Source: Tenrec ecaudatus
Taxonomy: Eukaryota; Chordata; Mammalia; Afrosoricida; Tenrecidae
Assembly: GCF_050624435.1 (NCBI RefSeq)
Contig: NC_134531.1
Location: 250,122,812 to 250,186,811 of the forward strand
Reading direction: 5' to 3'
Length of the DNA: 64,000 bases
Of the stretch, positions 20,106 through 32,600 are shown piece after piece. The notes under the pieces were generated by a model that was given only the letters and a program-made list of their open reading frames with translations, searched no databases and had not been told where the DNA came from. Both the position numbers and the translations under genes were made by a program. Positions within the stretch are counted from its first letter, which is position 1; each line of letters starts with the position of its first letter.

Positions 20106-21237
20106 TCCCACTGAATAGTGTGAGTGTATTCCCACCTAGGGTGCTCCTCTTCCAGTACTTGTTTGGACAGTATTCTCTTTTGATCCATAGGGTTCCATTG
20201 ACTAATTTTCAGTAGTATATCACCAGGTCTTTCTCCCCAATGTGTCTTAGCTTGGATGCTCTGGTGAAGCGTGTCCAGAGTGGGTTGCTCTGCTTGTAGT
20301 TCTAGCTGGTGACACAGCTTCCAGCAATCACAACAATAGACAAACGACAACACGATGACAAACTGACAGATGGGTGGCAGCCTAGGGATGGAATGATCAT
20401 CACAACCCAACCTAAGTGGAAATCAACTACGGAGTCTCTGAGAGCCCAAGCTGGTGGTCCTGGCACAGACTGGGGCAATGCCTGAAGCCAGGACCTGTGG
20501 CTGCTGGGATGGGGACCCCCAGCTTCCTCACTTGGCATTTCCTCCCAGTACACAGCTGGCAGCCTGTGGGAATTGTCTTTCCCCTTGCACATGGCGACAG
20601 TGATGAGCATAACTCAATCCTGCTGGTGGTTAATGGTTGCTGACATTTTGATGCCAGCTGCCCGGCCTTGGCTGGGGCATTTGCCAATGCTCAGTTGTTG
20701 TTGGGCTCTAAGGAAATACAACCCCCAGTGCACGCCGCCCCTACAAGCAAACACGGAGGAAAGCACACGAGGTGTTGGGCACTCCCGCGTGACTGTGAAA
20801 AGCAGGCTGCGGGGCAGTGGTGGCTGCCGAGGCTCCTCTGTCCAGGCGATACTGACATGCTGAAATGGTGGGCTGATTTGCCATGGAAAGCAACGTTTCG
20901 TGGGAACTCAGGGATCAAGATTCCACATGCCTGGAATCAATATTGTATGCTTTTGTTATAATTCACTTTGAAAGGGAGAGGACACAGTGCTAACAATTCT
21001 TTGGTGAAGTAAACCACATCTCCAAAGGATTAAGTGGATTTCCGTGCTTATAAATCTTGCCCAGCAGTGGTCGGGTTGGGAGTGCAGGGGAGGATGTGAG
21101 AGGATGGTAAAGGAGCGGGGCAGGAGAGGCTGGGGTAAAGGCAGAGAAGCAGAGGCTTGGTGTTAGAGCCAAGATGGCATTCCCTCTGTGGCCAGTAGGC
21201 CAGACCACTGCATACCTGGGTGGACTAAAAACCCCAG
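20106..21237. other. Unique non-genic sequence
   Basis: GC-richer than average around 20420-20880, with overlapping short open frames on both strands but no recognisable protein. No repeat family recognised. Confidence 0.35.
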
Positions 21238-21415
21238 ATCACTGGTCCTTGAGTTGACTCACTTGACAGCACCTAACACCGTGTGCACCACAGTAGAATT
21301 ATGTTCCATAAGATGTCCAATGCCTTAGTTTGGGGATGTAGATCTCCAGCCCTTTCTTCCCAGGTGCCTCCGGGTAGACTCAAACCCCACCAGCCTTTCC
21401 ATTAGCAGCTGAGCA
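21238..21415 (-). repeat. AfroSINE, diverged
   Basis: 'gttgactcacttgacagcac', 'ccctttcttcccaggtgcct', 'ccattagcagctgagcagc'. Confidence 0.65.
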
Positions 21416-21979
21416 GCTTTGTCATTTTTGCTGCCCAGAGAACTCTGGGATGGCTAAGCAACAGACACAGTTGGAATCTTTCCTGCCACCAACCTTCTCT
21501 TCTGCAGCTTAACAGGGAAAAAAGGTTCACAGGACAGTTTTGGTTTTTTTTTAACCTCAGATGTGCAAGCATGTGGAACTTTCTCTTTTGCTGTGAAGAA
21601 ATGAAGGTTGATCTGAGACTAACAATGAATGTGTCACCAATTCCTTTCACGAAAGGCAAGGAGCCAGTCTGGGCTGAGTACAAACCCTGGTCCCCCTGTC
21701 ATTTCCTTTATCACCGGGCTTTCCAAACAATTCTTTTCCTGTGGGAAGAGAAGCCTCTCAAAAAAGCTGTTAAGAGCTTTTGGGAGGCCCATGTCCCAGG
21801 CAGGACCGGGACTCAGCATCTCCATTTTGAGCTCTTTCCCAGAAGAGCTTTAGAGTCTTTTCTGACATCCACTTTTTTGTTTCTTTCTTTCCTGTCTTCT
21901 TAATGACTTGATTTCTTCATGTATAGTGTTCTTCTGTCATTAATGTACAATGTGTCGAATCTGTTCTTGAAATACTCAC
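21416..21979. other. Unique non-genic sequence
   Basis: An open frame of 110 codons (21571-21903, plus) has no family I recognise and no upstream signals, so it is not called as a gene. Confidence 0.35.
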
Positions 21980-22205
21980 GAAATGCAGGTGGGATATGTT
22001 GTCCCTGGAGAAGGACATCATGTTTGGTCAAGAAGAGGGGCAGTGAAAACGAGGAAAGGCCTCAGAGGGATTGACACGGTGGCTGCAACATTTGCCACAA
22101 CTGTGAGGATGACTCAGGACCAGGCACTGTTTCGTCGTGTTGTGCATAGGGGCGCTACAGTTTGCAAGCAACTCGAGGACACCTCACAACAGCAGCAACA
22201 TGCCC
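21980..22205 (+). mobile_element. RTE 3' end
   Basis: 'gtccctggagaaggacatca', 'gggattgacacggtggctgc' and 'caggaccaggcactgtttcg' reproduce the RTE terminus well. A short 'aacagcagcaac' tail follows. Confidence 0.92.
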
Positions 22206-22229
22206 AAGGTTGTGTTTGGGCGCTCGTGT

Positions 22230-22362
22230 TGAGCTGTGCGCCACAGGGTTCCGGGACTGCTTTTTCAGCAGGCCCCTTCGGCCTCTCTTCCATGGCCTCT
22301 CCAGGTGGGCTCAAACCTCCGACCTTCCAGTTAGCAACCCAGTCCTTAACCAGGTATCTATC
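22230..22362 (-). repeat. AfroSINE, partial
   Basis: 'ggtgggctcaaacctccgac' then 'ttagcaacccagtccttaac', the head part on the minus strand. Confidence 0.6.
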
Positions 22363-23520
22363 CCTGCCACCCCCAGGCCTGCCCACAACGACTCCTGGGG
22401 GAACCAACTCTTGTTCCACTGGGTCTTCCATCGCTAGAAAGCCAGCTGCAGCGCAAGCCAGCAAAATCCATCTCCCCCTATCTGCCTGACGCCTAACGTG
22501 TAAAAGGCTGTGTCATGGAGTCCGCCTCACGATAAGGCATCCTTAGATGCCGCCAGTGCTGAAGCTGGTCTCGGGAGCATAGCCCACCAAGAAATTCGTT
22601 ATCTGCCTCCCAGGGAAGAGGCTGAGCCTTGGTGGAGTGGAGCGCTGACTCTGACTGCAAGGAAGCAGAGGAAATTGTCTCTGCCCCGCCTTCCCCCAAC
22701 CTCTTCTTGAACGGAGGCTGATTGGTTGAAAGAGGTGCTGGGCCTGCCAGTCTAACTTTAAAGAAAAGCAGACCTTCGCTCACCATTGCCCCTCCATGAG
22801 TTACAGAGATCAAACCACCTTATGGCCTGTCAGATCCTTGATGGCAAGCTGGCCAGGAAAACAAAATTATCGGGGTAGGGTGGAGGCAGCAGATCACATC
22901 TGCTTTTGTACCATAAAATAACATAACCCGACGACCCCCTCATTTGCGGAAGGGGCACCTGGCTGGAAACACTCCCCGGCTCCCCCCGCCCCCGCTCTCC
23001 CCTCCCCGCCACCCCACCCACCCCACCCCCCCGCCCCTCACAGAAGTCCCCGAGGCAAAAGAGCCCAGCTCTCCCCTCACTTGCTTTCTTTTCAGGTTCC
23101 CCGCGGACATTTCAGTCTTCATTTCAGTATTGCGAGGCACAAGCCTTGATGACAACACGTTTCTCACCACACGAATGGTGCACCATTGATGGCAAGAGGG
23201 CCTCAGCCGGCTTCCTGGGCCTGGGCCTGGGTCTGCATGCGCGCTTGCGTGCACTCCCACGCCCCTCCAAAACTGTCACAATCAGACAAAATCCAAGTGT
23301 CCCTTACCCATCAGGTGACCGAAGGTCTCGCTTGACAAGGCGCACACTGGCTGGCATCCAAGGGGTGGTTTGAAACAACGGCAGATGTGGAAGAATTATA
23401 AAAAGTCCCTTTAAGAATCACCCTCTTGTCCCATGAGTGGAATGATGCCAGAGGACTGACTCGAGCTTTGTGGGAGGTTGCCATGGTATTTTTCAATACT
23501 GTCTTCCCTCTCTCCCTCCC
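22363..23520. other. Unique sequence with a GC-rich, CpG-containing block
   Basis: 22930-23300 is clearly richer in C+G and CpG than the surroundings. It includes a C-rich run (22979-23040) and 'gcatgcgcgcttgcgtgc'. No exon or start context is evident. It could be a weak CpG island or simply a GC-rich unique patch. Confidence 0.35.
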
Positions 23521-23529
23521 GCCTTCCTT

Positions 23530-23690
23530 TCATCTTTCACAGACATTGATTGAGTGCATAACATGAGACACTGATTGAGTGTACACCATGAGACCCACAA
23601 TTGGTGCCAAGGACACCTGGCTGAGGAAGACAGGAGTGGTCCCTGCCTGATAGCCAGTCACTCATCTCCTAGCAGAAGCTAGTTCTTACC
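23530..23690 (-). repeat. L2 fragment with internal 28-bp duplication
   Basis: 'gacattgattgagtgcataa' and 'aagacaggagtggtccctgc' follow the complement of L2. The segment 'attgattgagtg...catgagac' occurs twice in tandem (23545-23592). Confidence 0.55.
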
Positions 23691-23999
23691 ATCAAATTCC
23701 CACTTCCCCTTTCTTCCCCAGTAACAAACCTCAAAGTTTAGGCAAGCACATGGCTCCCCAGAATAGAAAATGAATGGTTCAGCCTCCCTGGTGTGACTCC
23801 GTCGTGACTACCTGTTAGTTAATAGGATAATGGGATTTAAGAAAAAGTGTTGTGTGACATTTCCAGGAAGTATTATTCAAGCAAAGGAAGCATGCGCTTT
23901 CCTGCTTCTTCCTTCTTCTGATTGCAATGTGCTTACGATGGCTGAGGTTTCATCGGCCATCAACCACTGTGAGGTAGAAATCTTGTACAGAGGATAGAC
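23691..23999. other. Unique non-genic sequence
   Basis: Nothing recognisable. Confidence 0.35.
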
Positions 24000-25530
24000 C
24001 ACTCAACTGTCTGTACTTCATATGCTGGTGGCTCTATGTTGCTGTGGTGCTGGAAGCTTTGCTAACTGTATTTCAAACACCAGCTGTGTCACCCACAGTG
24101 AACAGGTTTTAGCTAAGCTTCCAGACTAAGACTATGCAGAGGGAATAGACAGTCCACATCTGAGGGAGGGGCCCCTGCAAACAGCTGAATATTGCTGCTA
24201 TTAAAAATAGCAGCAGAACATTGTCAAAGATACTTAGTGCCAGAAGATGAGTCTCTCAGGTTGGGAAGTCTTCAAAATATAACCGGGAAAGAGCTGCCTC
24301 CTCAAAGTAGAGTCGACTTTAATGACCTTCATTTGGGGACCTTCATTTGCTGATAGGGCCCAATTCAAACTGAGAAGAAACAGCAGCAAATATCTATTAA
24401 TAGTTGAAATATGTAAGATACAATGTATACATTTCAGAAATGTAGAAGTCATCAAAAATGAAATGGAACCCCTAATGAACTAATTACATTGGTCATTTGA
24501 GTCAGACAATCATATGAGTGCCAATATCAAGGGGAAAGGCATCACATTCGTTGTCAAAAAGACCATTTGAAGATCTTTTTAATTTAATGTTTTTTAATAG
24601 GATAATACCTGTACACCTACAAGGAAGACCAGTTAATACAATTATCATTCAAATTTACACACTAACCATTTCAATAGCATATTAACAAGAAATAACCAAT
24701 CTTACTGAAGGAAAAAAATCTAAGTTGCACTGAAAGTAGGCTCCAGGAATTGATGGAATACCAATGGAAATGTTTCAAAAAGCTGATGAAGCACTGGAAG
24801 CACTAACCTGCCCATGCCAAGAAATTTGAACAACAGTTACCTAGCAAAATGAGTGGAAGAGATCCCAACAGAATGCTCACATTATAGAACAATATAATTA
24901 GTATCACACGCAAGTAAATTTTTGCTGAAGGTCATCCAACAAAGGTTGGATATAGAACAAGAGATATCATTGCTGATGTTAGATGGAGCTTAGCTGAAAG
25001 TAGAGAATACCAGAAAGATATTTACTTCTGTTTTATTGACCATGCTAAGGCTTTTGCTGTGTGGATAATACCAAGTTGTGTGTTGCCTTGAGAATAGTGG
25101 GAGTCCCAGGACACTACAATTTGCTCATGAAGAACCTGTACATGGATCAAGAGGCAGTTGTGGAAATATAACAAGAGTATGCTGCATGGTTTAAACTCAG
25201 GAAATGTGTGTGTCAGGGCTATGTTCTCCCATACTTATTCAATCTGTATGCTGATCAAATCATAAGAGAAGTTGGCTTATATCAAGAAGGATGTGGCATC
25301 AGGATTGGAGGAAGACTTATTAATAACTGGCAATAGGCAGATGACACAACCTTGCTTGCTGAAAGTGAAGAGGATTTGAAACACTTGATGATGAAGATCA
25401 AGGATTGTAGTCTTCAGTATAAAGAAAACGAAAGTCCTGACAACTGGACCAATAGGTAACATCATGACAAACAGAGAAACGTTTTAATTTGTCAAGAATT
25501 TCATCTTGCTTGGATCCACAATCAGCATAT
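24000..25530 (+). mobile_element. RTE (BovB-like) LINE, 5' part to RT domain
   Basis: Starts in the RTE 5'UTR ('ggctctatgttgctgtggtg', 'aaacaccagctgtgtcaccc') and runs into coding remnants. These include the RT block (FIDHAKAF at about 25033-25056), the 'SPYLFNLYAEQI'-like block (25222-25262, now CSHTYSICMLIKS in one frame), and the YADD-region 'caggcagatgacacaacctt' equivalent near 25335. Frames are broken repeatedly. The central part before 24600 appears deleted relative to a full element. Confidence 0.85.
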
Positions 25531-25544
25531 CTAAAGCTAGAAGA

Positions 25545-26735
25545 AATGAGAGAAAGAAAGAGGGGGGGGAAGCTTGGAAATATTGAAGGGTCTTATGGGC
25601 CAATTATTGAACGATACAAGAAGCATCAAAAGAAAGTAAGTGGAAGGTTACAGAGGTATAGCTATAGGTGTGTATATATTTAACTATACTCATTTATAAT
25701 GAAAGGGATAGAAGCCAATGTACATATATTTATAGGTTAAGTATTAATATAGCAGAGGGACTGTGTACTTCTGCTCAAGGCCTCCCTTAACACAAGAACA
25801 CTTTGCTCTAATAACCTGGTACTCTTTGATACTCACCTTCCCAACATGATCGCTGAAGACAAAATGGGTGCATAAGCAAATGTGGTGAAGAAAGTGGATG
25901 GTTCCCGGCTATCAAAAGAGATAGCATCTGGGGTCTTAAAGGCTTGAAGTTGAACAAGCAGTCTTCCAGCAGGGAAGCAAAGAAGTCCACATGGAAGAAG
26001 CACACCAGCCTGTGTGATCATGAGGGGCTGATCAGGTATCAGGTATCAAGAGATCCAAAACAAACAACTACATTGATGAGAACGAGTGGCTTTGGGGTGG
26101 AGACCCAAAGCCCATCTGCAGACAACTGAATATTCTCCCAAAAGAAGGGTTGTAAGGAAGGGATGATTCAATCATGGTGCAGTATAGCACTGATGAAACA
26201 CGCATCATTTCTCAAGTTCCTGAATACCCTCCCCCCCACCCCGTCCCACACTACCATGACCCAGTTCTACCTTACAAATCTGGCTAGATAAGAGAACACA
26301 CATCGGTAGAGATAAGAGCTCTGGACACATGGCATTCAGGACAGATAATGCTCTCGGGAACAGTAGTGGGAGTAGTGATATTATGAGGGTAATGGGATGG
26401 TTGGAAAGGGGGAGAAAAGGGGAACCCATCGCAAGGGTGGATATATAGTCCCTCCCTCAAGGGGACGAATAACAGAAATGTGGATGAAGGGAGACAAGAG
26501 AGAGACAATGTAAGAGATGAAATAATAATAACAATATATAATTGTTCAAGGATTCACAATGGTGGGACGGTGGTGGAGGAAGGGGAAAAAAGAGGAGATT
26601 GTACCAAGGGTTCAAGTATAAAATGTTTTGGAAATGATGATGGCAACATATGTACAAACATGCTTGATAAAAGTGATGTATAGAATGTTATAAGAGCTGT
26701 GAGAGCCCCCAATAAAATGATTTAAAAGAGCTGGG
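25545..26735 (+). mobile_element. Older L1 3'UTR inserted in RTE
   Basis: Diverged version of the long L1 3'UTR: 'tatagaggtc'-type region missing, 'gtgcataagcaaatgtggtg' at about 25870, 'ggggtcttaaaggcttgaag' at 25930, the polyadenylation tail 'cccccaataaaatgattt' at 26707. Only one copy of the internal duplication unit and no microsatellite. It predates the younger copies. Confidence 0.85.
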
Positions 26736-26749
26736 AAAAAGAAAATGGA

Positions 26750-27326
26750 AGTAATGCATAGAGTCACTCCATCAAAGAGGATTGGTTGACATTCAACCAT
26801 TTGAGAATGTGGCATATCACAAAAATCTGAAGGTATTGAAGGGAAAAGTCCAAGTTGTGCTGAAGGTATTAGCAAAAAAGCAAGGCTCCAGGAATTGATG
26901 AAATATCATTTGAAATGTTTTGACAAACTGAGGCAGTCCTGGAAGCTCTTTTGCTTCATCATTTAGCTTTTGCTACTCTATGTTCCAGGGCAAGATGAAG
27001 AGCCTCTTCTGACATAAACTTTGATATTTTTTCTTGCATTTTAATAACCTTTTGCTTGCTTTATGGATGATGTTCTTGATGTCATCCCAAATCATTTGAC
27101 TTTCAGTTTGCCATACTGTGTTTGCTTGTATGATGTGGAAAAATATGTCACCAGTATTTTACATACCAGAGGAGTCAGCCAGGATGAACAGGTTTAAGAA
27201 AATCTTCCAGACTAAAACTCATTATGAAGAAAGAATATAGAGTCTGCTTGTGAGAGATTAGCCACTGAAAACTTCATGAATATCAGCAGAACATTGTCAT
27301 AGTTAGTGCTAGAGGATGAGCTCCTC
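26750..27326 (+). mobile_element. RTE fragments; left part of the copy split by full-length L1
   Basis: 26860-26950 repeats the 'ggctccaggaattgatg' RTE coding block. 26960-27130 looks like RTE in the opposite orientation. 27140-27326 is RTE 5' sequence ('gaacaggtttaagaaaatct', 'gcagaacattgtcatagtta') that continues at 36274. Positions 27311-27326 are the left target duplication of the L1. Confidence 0.7.
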
Positions 27327-28531
27327 GGACTTTCGGGGAGATGGCGACGCAGTGACACACACCAGAGGGACTCCGCAGAATCCAGCCCAGGAGAGTTGCT
27401 CAGAGTGAAATTCAACGCCACTGGATCACAAGAGGTGCATCATAAAGATAAGTAGGCAAAGATCCACGGGGTTTTGAGGGGCTGGGGGCTTTTGGCTTAC
27501 ATCAGTGGAAGCCGGCTGAGGCTCGACCCTAGTACAGCTGCCGGATCTGCCCAAGCCGGGACCATTTGGAGCCTGTAGCAGGGCTTGGTCTCAGCACAGC
27601 CACAGTTTTCCCCTATCTGCCTCAGGGCAGGGACAGGACACTTGCGGCTCCACTGGCAGAGATCGGGGTTCAGCTACATTGTTGCATCTGTTTGCGTCTC
27701 TGCTTTATATTCCCACACAGCCTTGGAGGGCTGCTCAGGGGCTTTATCAAGGCACAGCCGCAGCCACCGCGTGGTCTGAGCCAGGGACTAAACCCAAACC
27801 CCCACAGCTCCATAGGCAGGGATCAAGCTTCAGCTACACGGCGGCATCTGTTAACATCTCTGCTCTCTGTCACCCTACTTCTCTGGGGGCTGCTCAGCAG
27901 TTTTCTTGCCACCCTTCTTGGGGCTCAGCTGCGGACTACCGCTGGGGCTTGGGGCAGGGAGTAAGCCCTTTCAGATCCACAGGCAGAGAGTGGGACTCAG
28001 CTACATAGTTTCTTTTGCTTCCCTCGCTTCCCTGTACCGCTGCACAGTCTAGTCTCACTTTTTCATTTTTCTCCCCCCCCCCTTGTTCCTGCCCTGCTCT
28101 CTCACACTCCATTGCGGACTTACAGGGCACTCCCATTGCCCTAGGGCATTTGCGCCTGGGTCACACCCAGCTACGTGAGCTCCACCCTGCATAGATAGCC
28201 CAAGGCTAGGGTAAGGCCTGCTTGCTCTCCAGGGGATACTCCTCAAACTTCTCACCAGGGAGTTCCTGCCTGTGTACCTGGGGACATAAGGCAGCTCTGG
28301 CAACACTTATCAATATTCAAACCAATAGCAGGAACTTCAGCACAGCCTCTGCATCCTGGGGCAGGCAGTCGACCTGGCATCTGGGGCACTTCCCTGATAG
28401 GGAAGCCACAGGAAGATAAAGAGGTAGGTAAATCCCATAGCAAAATCAACTGTAGGTTAATCCCATAGCAAAATCAGCTGTAGGCAGACCGAAGAAGCAT
28501 TCCTATAAGTCTTCCAGAGAGAGACTAGAAA
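27327..28531 (+). promoter_or_regulatory. L1 5'UTR / internal promoter with tandem monomers
   Basis: Begins 'ggactttcggggagatggcg'; GATGGCG near the start fits the YY1 site common at L1 5' ends. Three diverged units of about 160 bp lie in tandem (about 27587-27740, 27745-27905, 27910-28065). Each has a GGCAG(A/G)GA core (27655, 27815, 27982) followed by 'cagctaca'. The distal roughly 390 bp (28139 on) are shared with the second L1 (60118 on), and a 28-bp tandem pair lies at 28428-28483. Confidence 0.8.
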
Positions 28532-29578
28532 ATGGCACCTGGTCCCTCTAAAACAAGTCAACGCAAAAAGCCATCACCCACAACGACCTCAACGAGAAAA
28601 CAGGAGGAACAAAAGACGAAGGTAGAAGATGTCCTGAACATAGCAACATACATAGCAGAAGCAGACATTGAGATGCCATACAAAGAAGCTTTCAGAGTGC
28701 TGATTAGAGCCATGCAGGATATGAGGGAAACAATACAGAAAAAGGATGAACGGATAGAGGAGATAAAAGACATACACCAAAGGGAAATACAGGAGCTTAA
28801 GGAGCAGATAACGAAAAACAATAGCAGAATCGTGTTTCTTGAGAATCGATTGGAGGAATCAGAGAACCGCATCAGTGTCGTGGAGGACAGCCAAGCAGAC
28901 TTTAATAAACGTGAACAAAAATCTAATAAGAGCATCAGAGAAGCCGAAGAAAACCTAAGAGCTATGTCTGATGCTATGAAGCGGAACAACATTAGAATTA
29001 TTGGCCTACCGGAGGAAGACACAACAAAGAAGTCATCTGCAACAATAGCGAGAGAATTCTTGGAGGAAAACTTCCCCAGCCTAATGAATGAAAACCAAGC
29101 ACCATCCAGGAGGCTGAAAGAACACCAGCATGACGGGACCGCAAGAAGAAATCACCAAGGCACATAATAGTTAAACTATCCAACTTTGAGGAAAAGGAGA
29201 AAATCATGAGAGCAGCTAGGGAAAAGCAAGCAATCACATATAAAGGTTCCCACATAAGGATATGCTCAGACCTATCAGCAGAAACTATGAAAAAAAAGGA
29301 GAGAGTGAAGTAACATATTCCAAAAATCGAAAGAAAACAACGCAAATCCAAGAATACTCTACCCAGCCAAATTATCGATCAAGGTCGATGGAGAAGTAAA
29401 AGTCTTCCCAGACAAGGAAAAACTCAAAAAATATGTTACAACAAACCCAGCTTTACAAAAGATCCTCGCCGACTCAGTATGGGCAGAAGAACAACACTCA
29501 CCAAGCACAAATAAGAGACCAACACATAGAACAACCTCACCCAGAGCACAACAAAGAGAAAACAGCGCCCCAAGATAG
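28532..29578 (+). pseudogene. L1 ORF1 (RNA-binding chaperone), frameshifted
   Basis: ORF1p of L1 binds its own RNA as a trimer. The first 190 or so codons are open: a basic N-terminus (MAPGPSKTSQRKKPS), a long charged coiled coil (about residues 50-150, heptads such as IQELKEQITKNNSRIVFLEN), then the RRM start NNIRIIGLPEED at about residue 152. Near 29100 the frame shifts from 2 to 1, in which HIIVKLSNFEEKEKI continues. Near 29310-29345 it returns to frame 2 for the C-terminal domain (RILYPAKLSIKVDGEVKVFP) and stops at 29576-29578. Restored length is about 348 codons, usual for mammalian ORF1p (about 340). Confidence 0.95.
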
Positions 29579-29669
29579 CAATGGCTTAAGGATGGAAAGA
29601 AGTCAAGAATGATACACACACACTAATGAGAAAGGAAAGTAGGAAAACTCCCAACACGAAAGGTATAAA

Positions 29670-32600
29670 ATGGCATCACAGAGTCTGCACATGGAGAGAA
29701 TAACCCTGAATATCAATGGCCTGAACTCAGGCATTAAAAGACTGAGACTAGCAGAATGGCTTAGAAAACACAACCCATCAATTTGCTGCCTACAGGAGAC
29801 ACATCTCAAGGCTACAGACAAAAATAGGCTGAGAATCAAAGGCTGGAGAAGGACCTACCAAGCAAACAGCAATACAAAAAAAGTAGGGGTTGCAATCCTT
29901 ATCTCAGATAAAATTGACCTCAAAGGGCAAACCATAAAAAGAGATAAGGAGGGACACTATATAATGCTCAAGGGAATGATAGACAATGAACCACTAAGCA
30001 TTGTAAACATATATTCCCAGAATGAGAGACCAGCTCAATACGTCAACCAAGCACTCCAAAAGATTAAGAAAGAAATCACAGACTCGACAATTATAGTGGG
30101 CGACTTCAACGCACCACTCACTGAGAAAGATAGATCACAGGGAAAGAAACGCAACAAGGAGACTAGAGAACTAAACTCCACAATTAGACAATTTGACCTA
30201 ATAGATATTTACAGAGCTTTTCATCCAAATAAAAAAATTTTCACATTCTTTTCAAGTCCCAATGGCACATATTCGAAGATATACCACATGCTGGGGCATA
30301 ACGCAAATCTACATAAATTTAAGCACATTGAAATAAACAGACCTCTCTCTCTGACCACAGTGCCATAAGACTGGAAATCTACAAAAGGAAGACAAAGAAA
30401 ACAAGAGCAAATAATTGGAGGATGAATAACACTCTACTGCAAAAGGAGTGCATACTGGTCCAGATCAGAGACGAAATCAGGAAATTTCTAGAAACCAACG
30501 AAAATGAGAACACGACATACCAAAACTTATGGGACACAGCAAAGGCAGTCATCAGAGGAAGGTTCATAGCAATACAAGCACACCTAAGAAAAGAAGAGAG
30601 ACTCATGACGGATACACTGACGCAAAATTTACAAAAACTAGAGCTGAGTCAGCAGGACAACCCTACTAATAGCAAAATAAAAGGAATTATAAAAATCAGG
30701 GCTGAGATTCAGGAGAGGGAAAATTAAAAAAACTATGGAAAAAATTAATATCGCTAAAAGTTGGTTCTTTGAAAGGATAAACAGGATCGATAGACCATTG
30801 GCAAACCTAACCAAAGAAAGGAGGGAACAAATCTCAATAGCAAGAATAAGGGATGAAAGAGGGGTCATTACAGCAGACCCTAATGAAATCAAAAGGATAG
30901 TTACACAATACTATGAAGGATTGTACTCCAATGAATTCAACAATTTGGAAGACATGGACAAATTCCTGGAAAAACAATCCCTCCCTAGACTCTCCTCGGT
31001 GGACATCCAGAATCTCAACACACCCACAGCAATAGAAGAAATAGAAAAGGTTATCAAGGGATTACCAACAAAAAAATCCCTTGCACCAGATGGATACACT
31101 GCAGAATTATATCAAGCATTCAGGGAAGAACTAATACCAATCCTACACAAACTTTTCCAGAACATAGAAAAAGATGGCAAACTCCCAAACTCCTTCTATG
31201 AAGCTAGTATAACTCTGATACCCAAACCGGGCAAGGATCCCACAAGAATCGAGAACTACAGACCGATATCCCTAATGAACATTGATGCAAAAATCCTTAA
31301 CAAAATACTAGCCAACAGAATACAAAAGTATATAAAAAAATAATTCAGGTTCGTCTCCTGGCTGGCTCGCCAAAAAAAAATTCACCATGACCAAGTGGGA
31401 TTCATACCAGGGATGCAGGGATGGTTCAACATACGAAAGACCATTAGTATTATTAGTCACATTGACATGAAAAAGTATGAGAATCACATGATTATATCAA
31501 GAGACGCAGAAAAAGCATTCGACAACATTCAACACCAATTCCTGTTTAAGACACTAGCGAAGATAGGAATGGAAGGAAAGTTCCTCAAGACAATACAAGC
31601 TATATATGAAAAACCAACAGCCAAAGTCATAGTCAATGGAGAAAAGACTAACACAATCCCACTGAAAAAGGGGACCAGACAAGGATGCCCCTTGTCTCCA
31701 CTCCTATTTAATATTGTGCTGGAGGTTTTAACTAACAGCATAAGGCAAAGAAGTGACATCATAGGTATTCGTCTGGGGAAGGAAGAGGTGAAACTATCGT
31801 TATTTGCAGATGATATGATTCTATATATGGAAAATCCCAAAAGTTCCACAAGGGGAGTACTGGAAGCAATAGAGGAGTTTGGCAGAGTGGCAGGATACAA
31901 GATCAACAAACAGAAGTCCATCGGACTGTTATACACATCAGATAAGACCACAGAAGAAGAGATCAAAAAGGTGGTACCCTTCACAATAGCCAAACACAAA
32001 TTGAAATATCTAGGGATACACCTGACTGAAAAAACAAAAGATCTATATAGGGAAAACTATAGAACACTATTACAAGAAACTAAGAGTGACCTCAACAAAT
32101 GGAAGAATATTCCATGCTCTTGGATTGGGAGACTTAATATAGTTAAGATGTCAGTTCTGCCAAAAGCACTATATAAGTTTAATGCTATCCCGATACAATT
32201 ACCATCATCTTTCTTCAAAGAAATGGAAAAACTCATTACCAACTTCATATGGAGAGGGAAGAAGCCCAGAATTAGCAGAGAACTCCTCAAGAACAAGGAC
32301 ACCGTGGGAGGGCTTGCTTTAACTGACTTTGGCACATACTATGCAGCCACAGTTTCTCAAAACTGCTTGGTATTGGTACAATGACAGATACTCAGACCAA
32401 TGGAAAAGAACTGAAAATCCAGAAATAAAAGCATCAGCATACACACAGCTGATCTTTGACAAGGGCCCCAAAAATATCAAATGAGAAGCAGATGCCCTCT
32501 TTAACAAGTGGTGCTGGAAAAAATGGATATCAACATGCAGAAAAATGAAGCAAGACCCTTATCTCACTCCATGCACAAGAATAAACTCAAGGTGGATCAC

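Noticed and set aside
20302-20961. Cluster of overlapping open frames in unique DNA
   Set aside because: Moderate GC content explains the openness. No frame resembles a known protein and none dominates.
27566-28008. Overlapping open frames in the L1 5'UTR
   Set aside because: GC-rich monomer sequence read in several frames, without a conserved protein.
28558-29022. Antisense open frame of 154 codons opposite ORF1
   Set aside because: Shadow of the ORF1 coiled coil on the opposite strand.
31348-31372. A functional tRNA gene or the head of a SINE
   Set aside because: Only the 3' 25 nt are present, CCA is included and an A-run follows, so it cannot be a tRNA gene and lacks A and B boxes in full.
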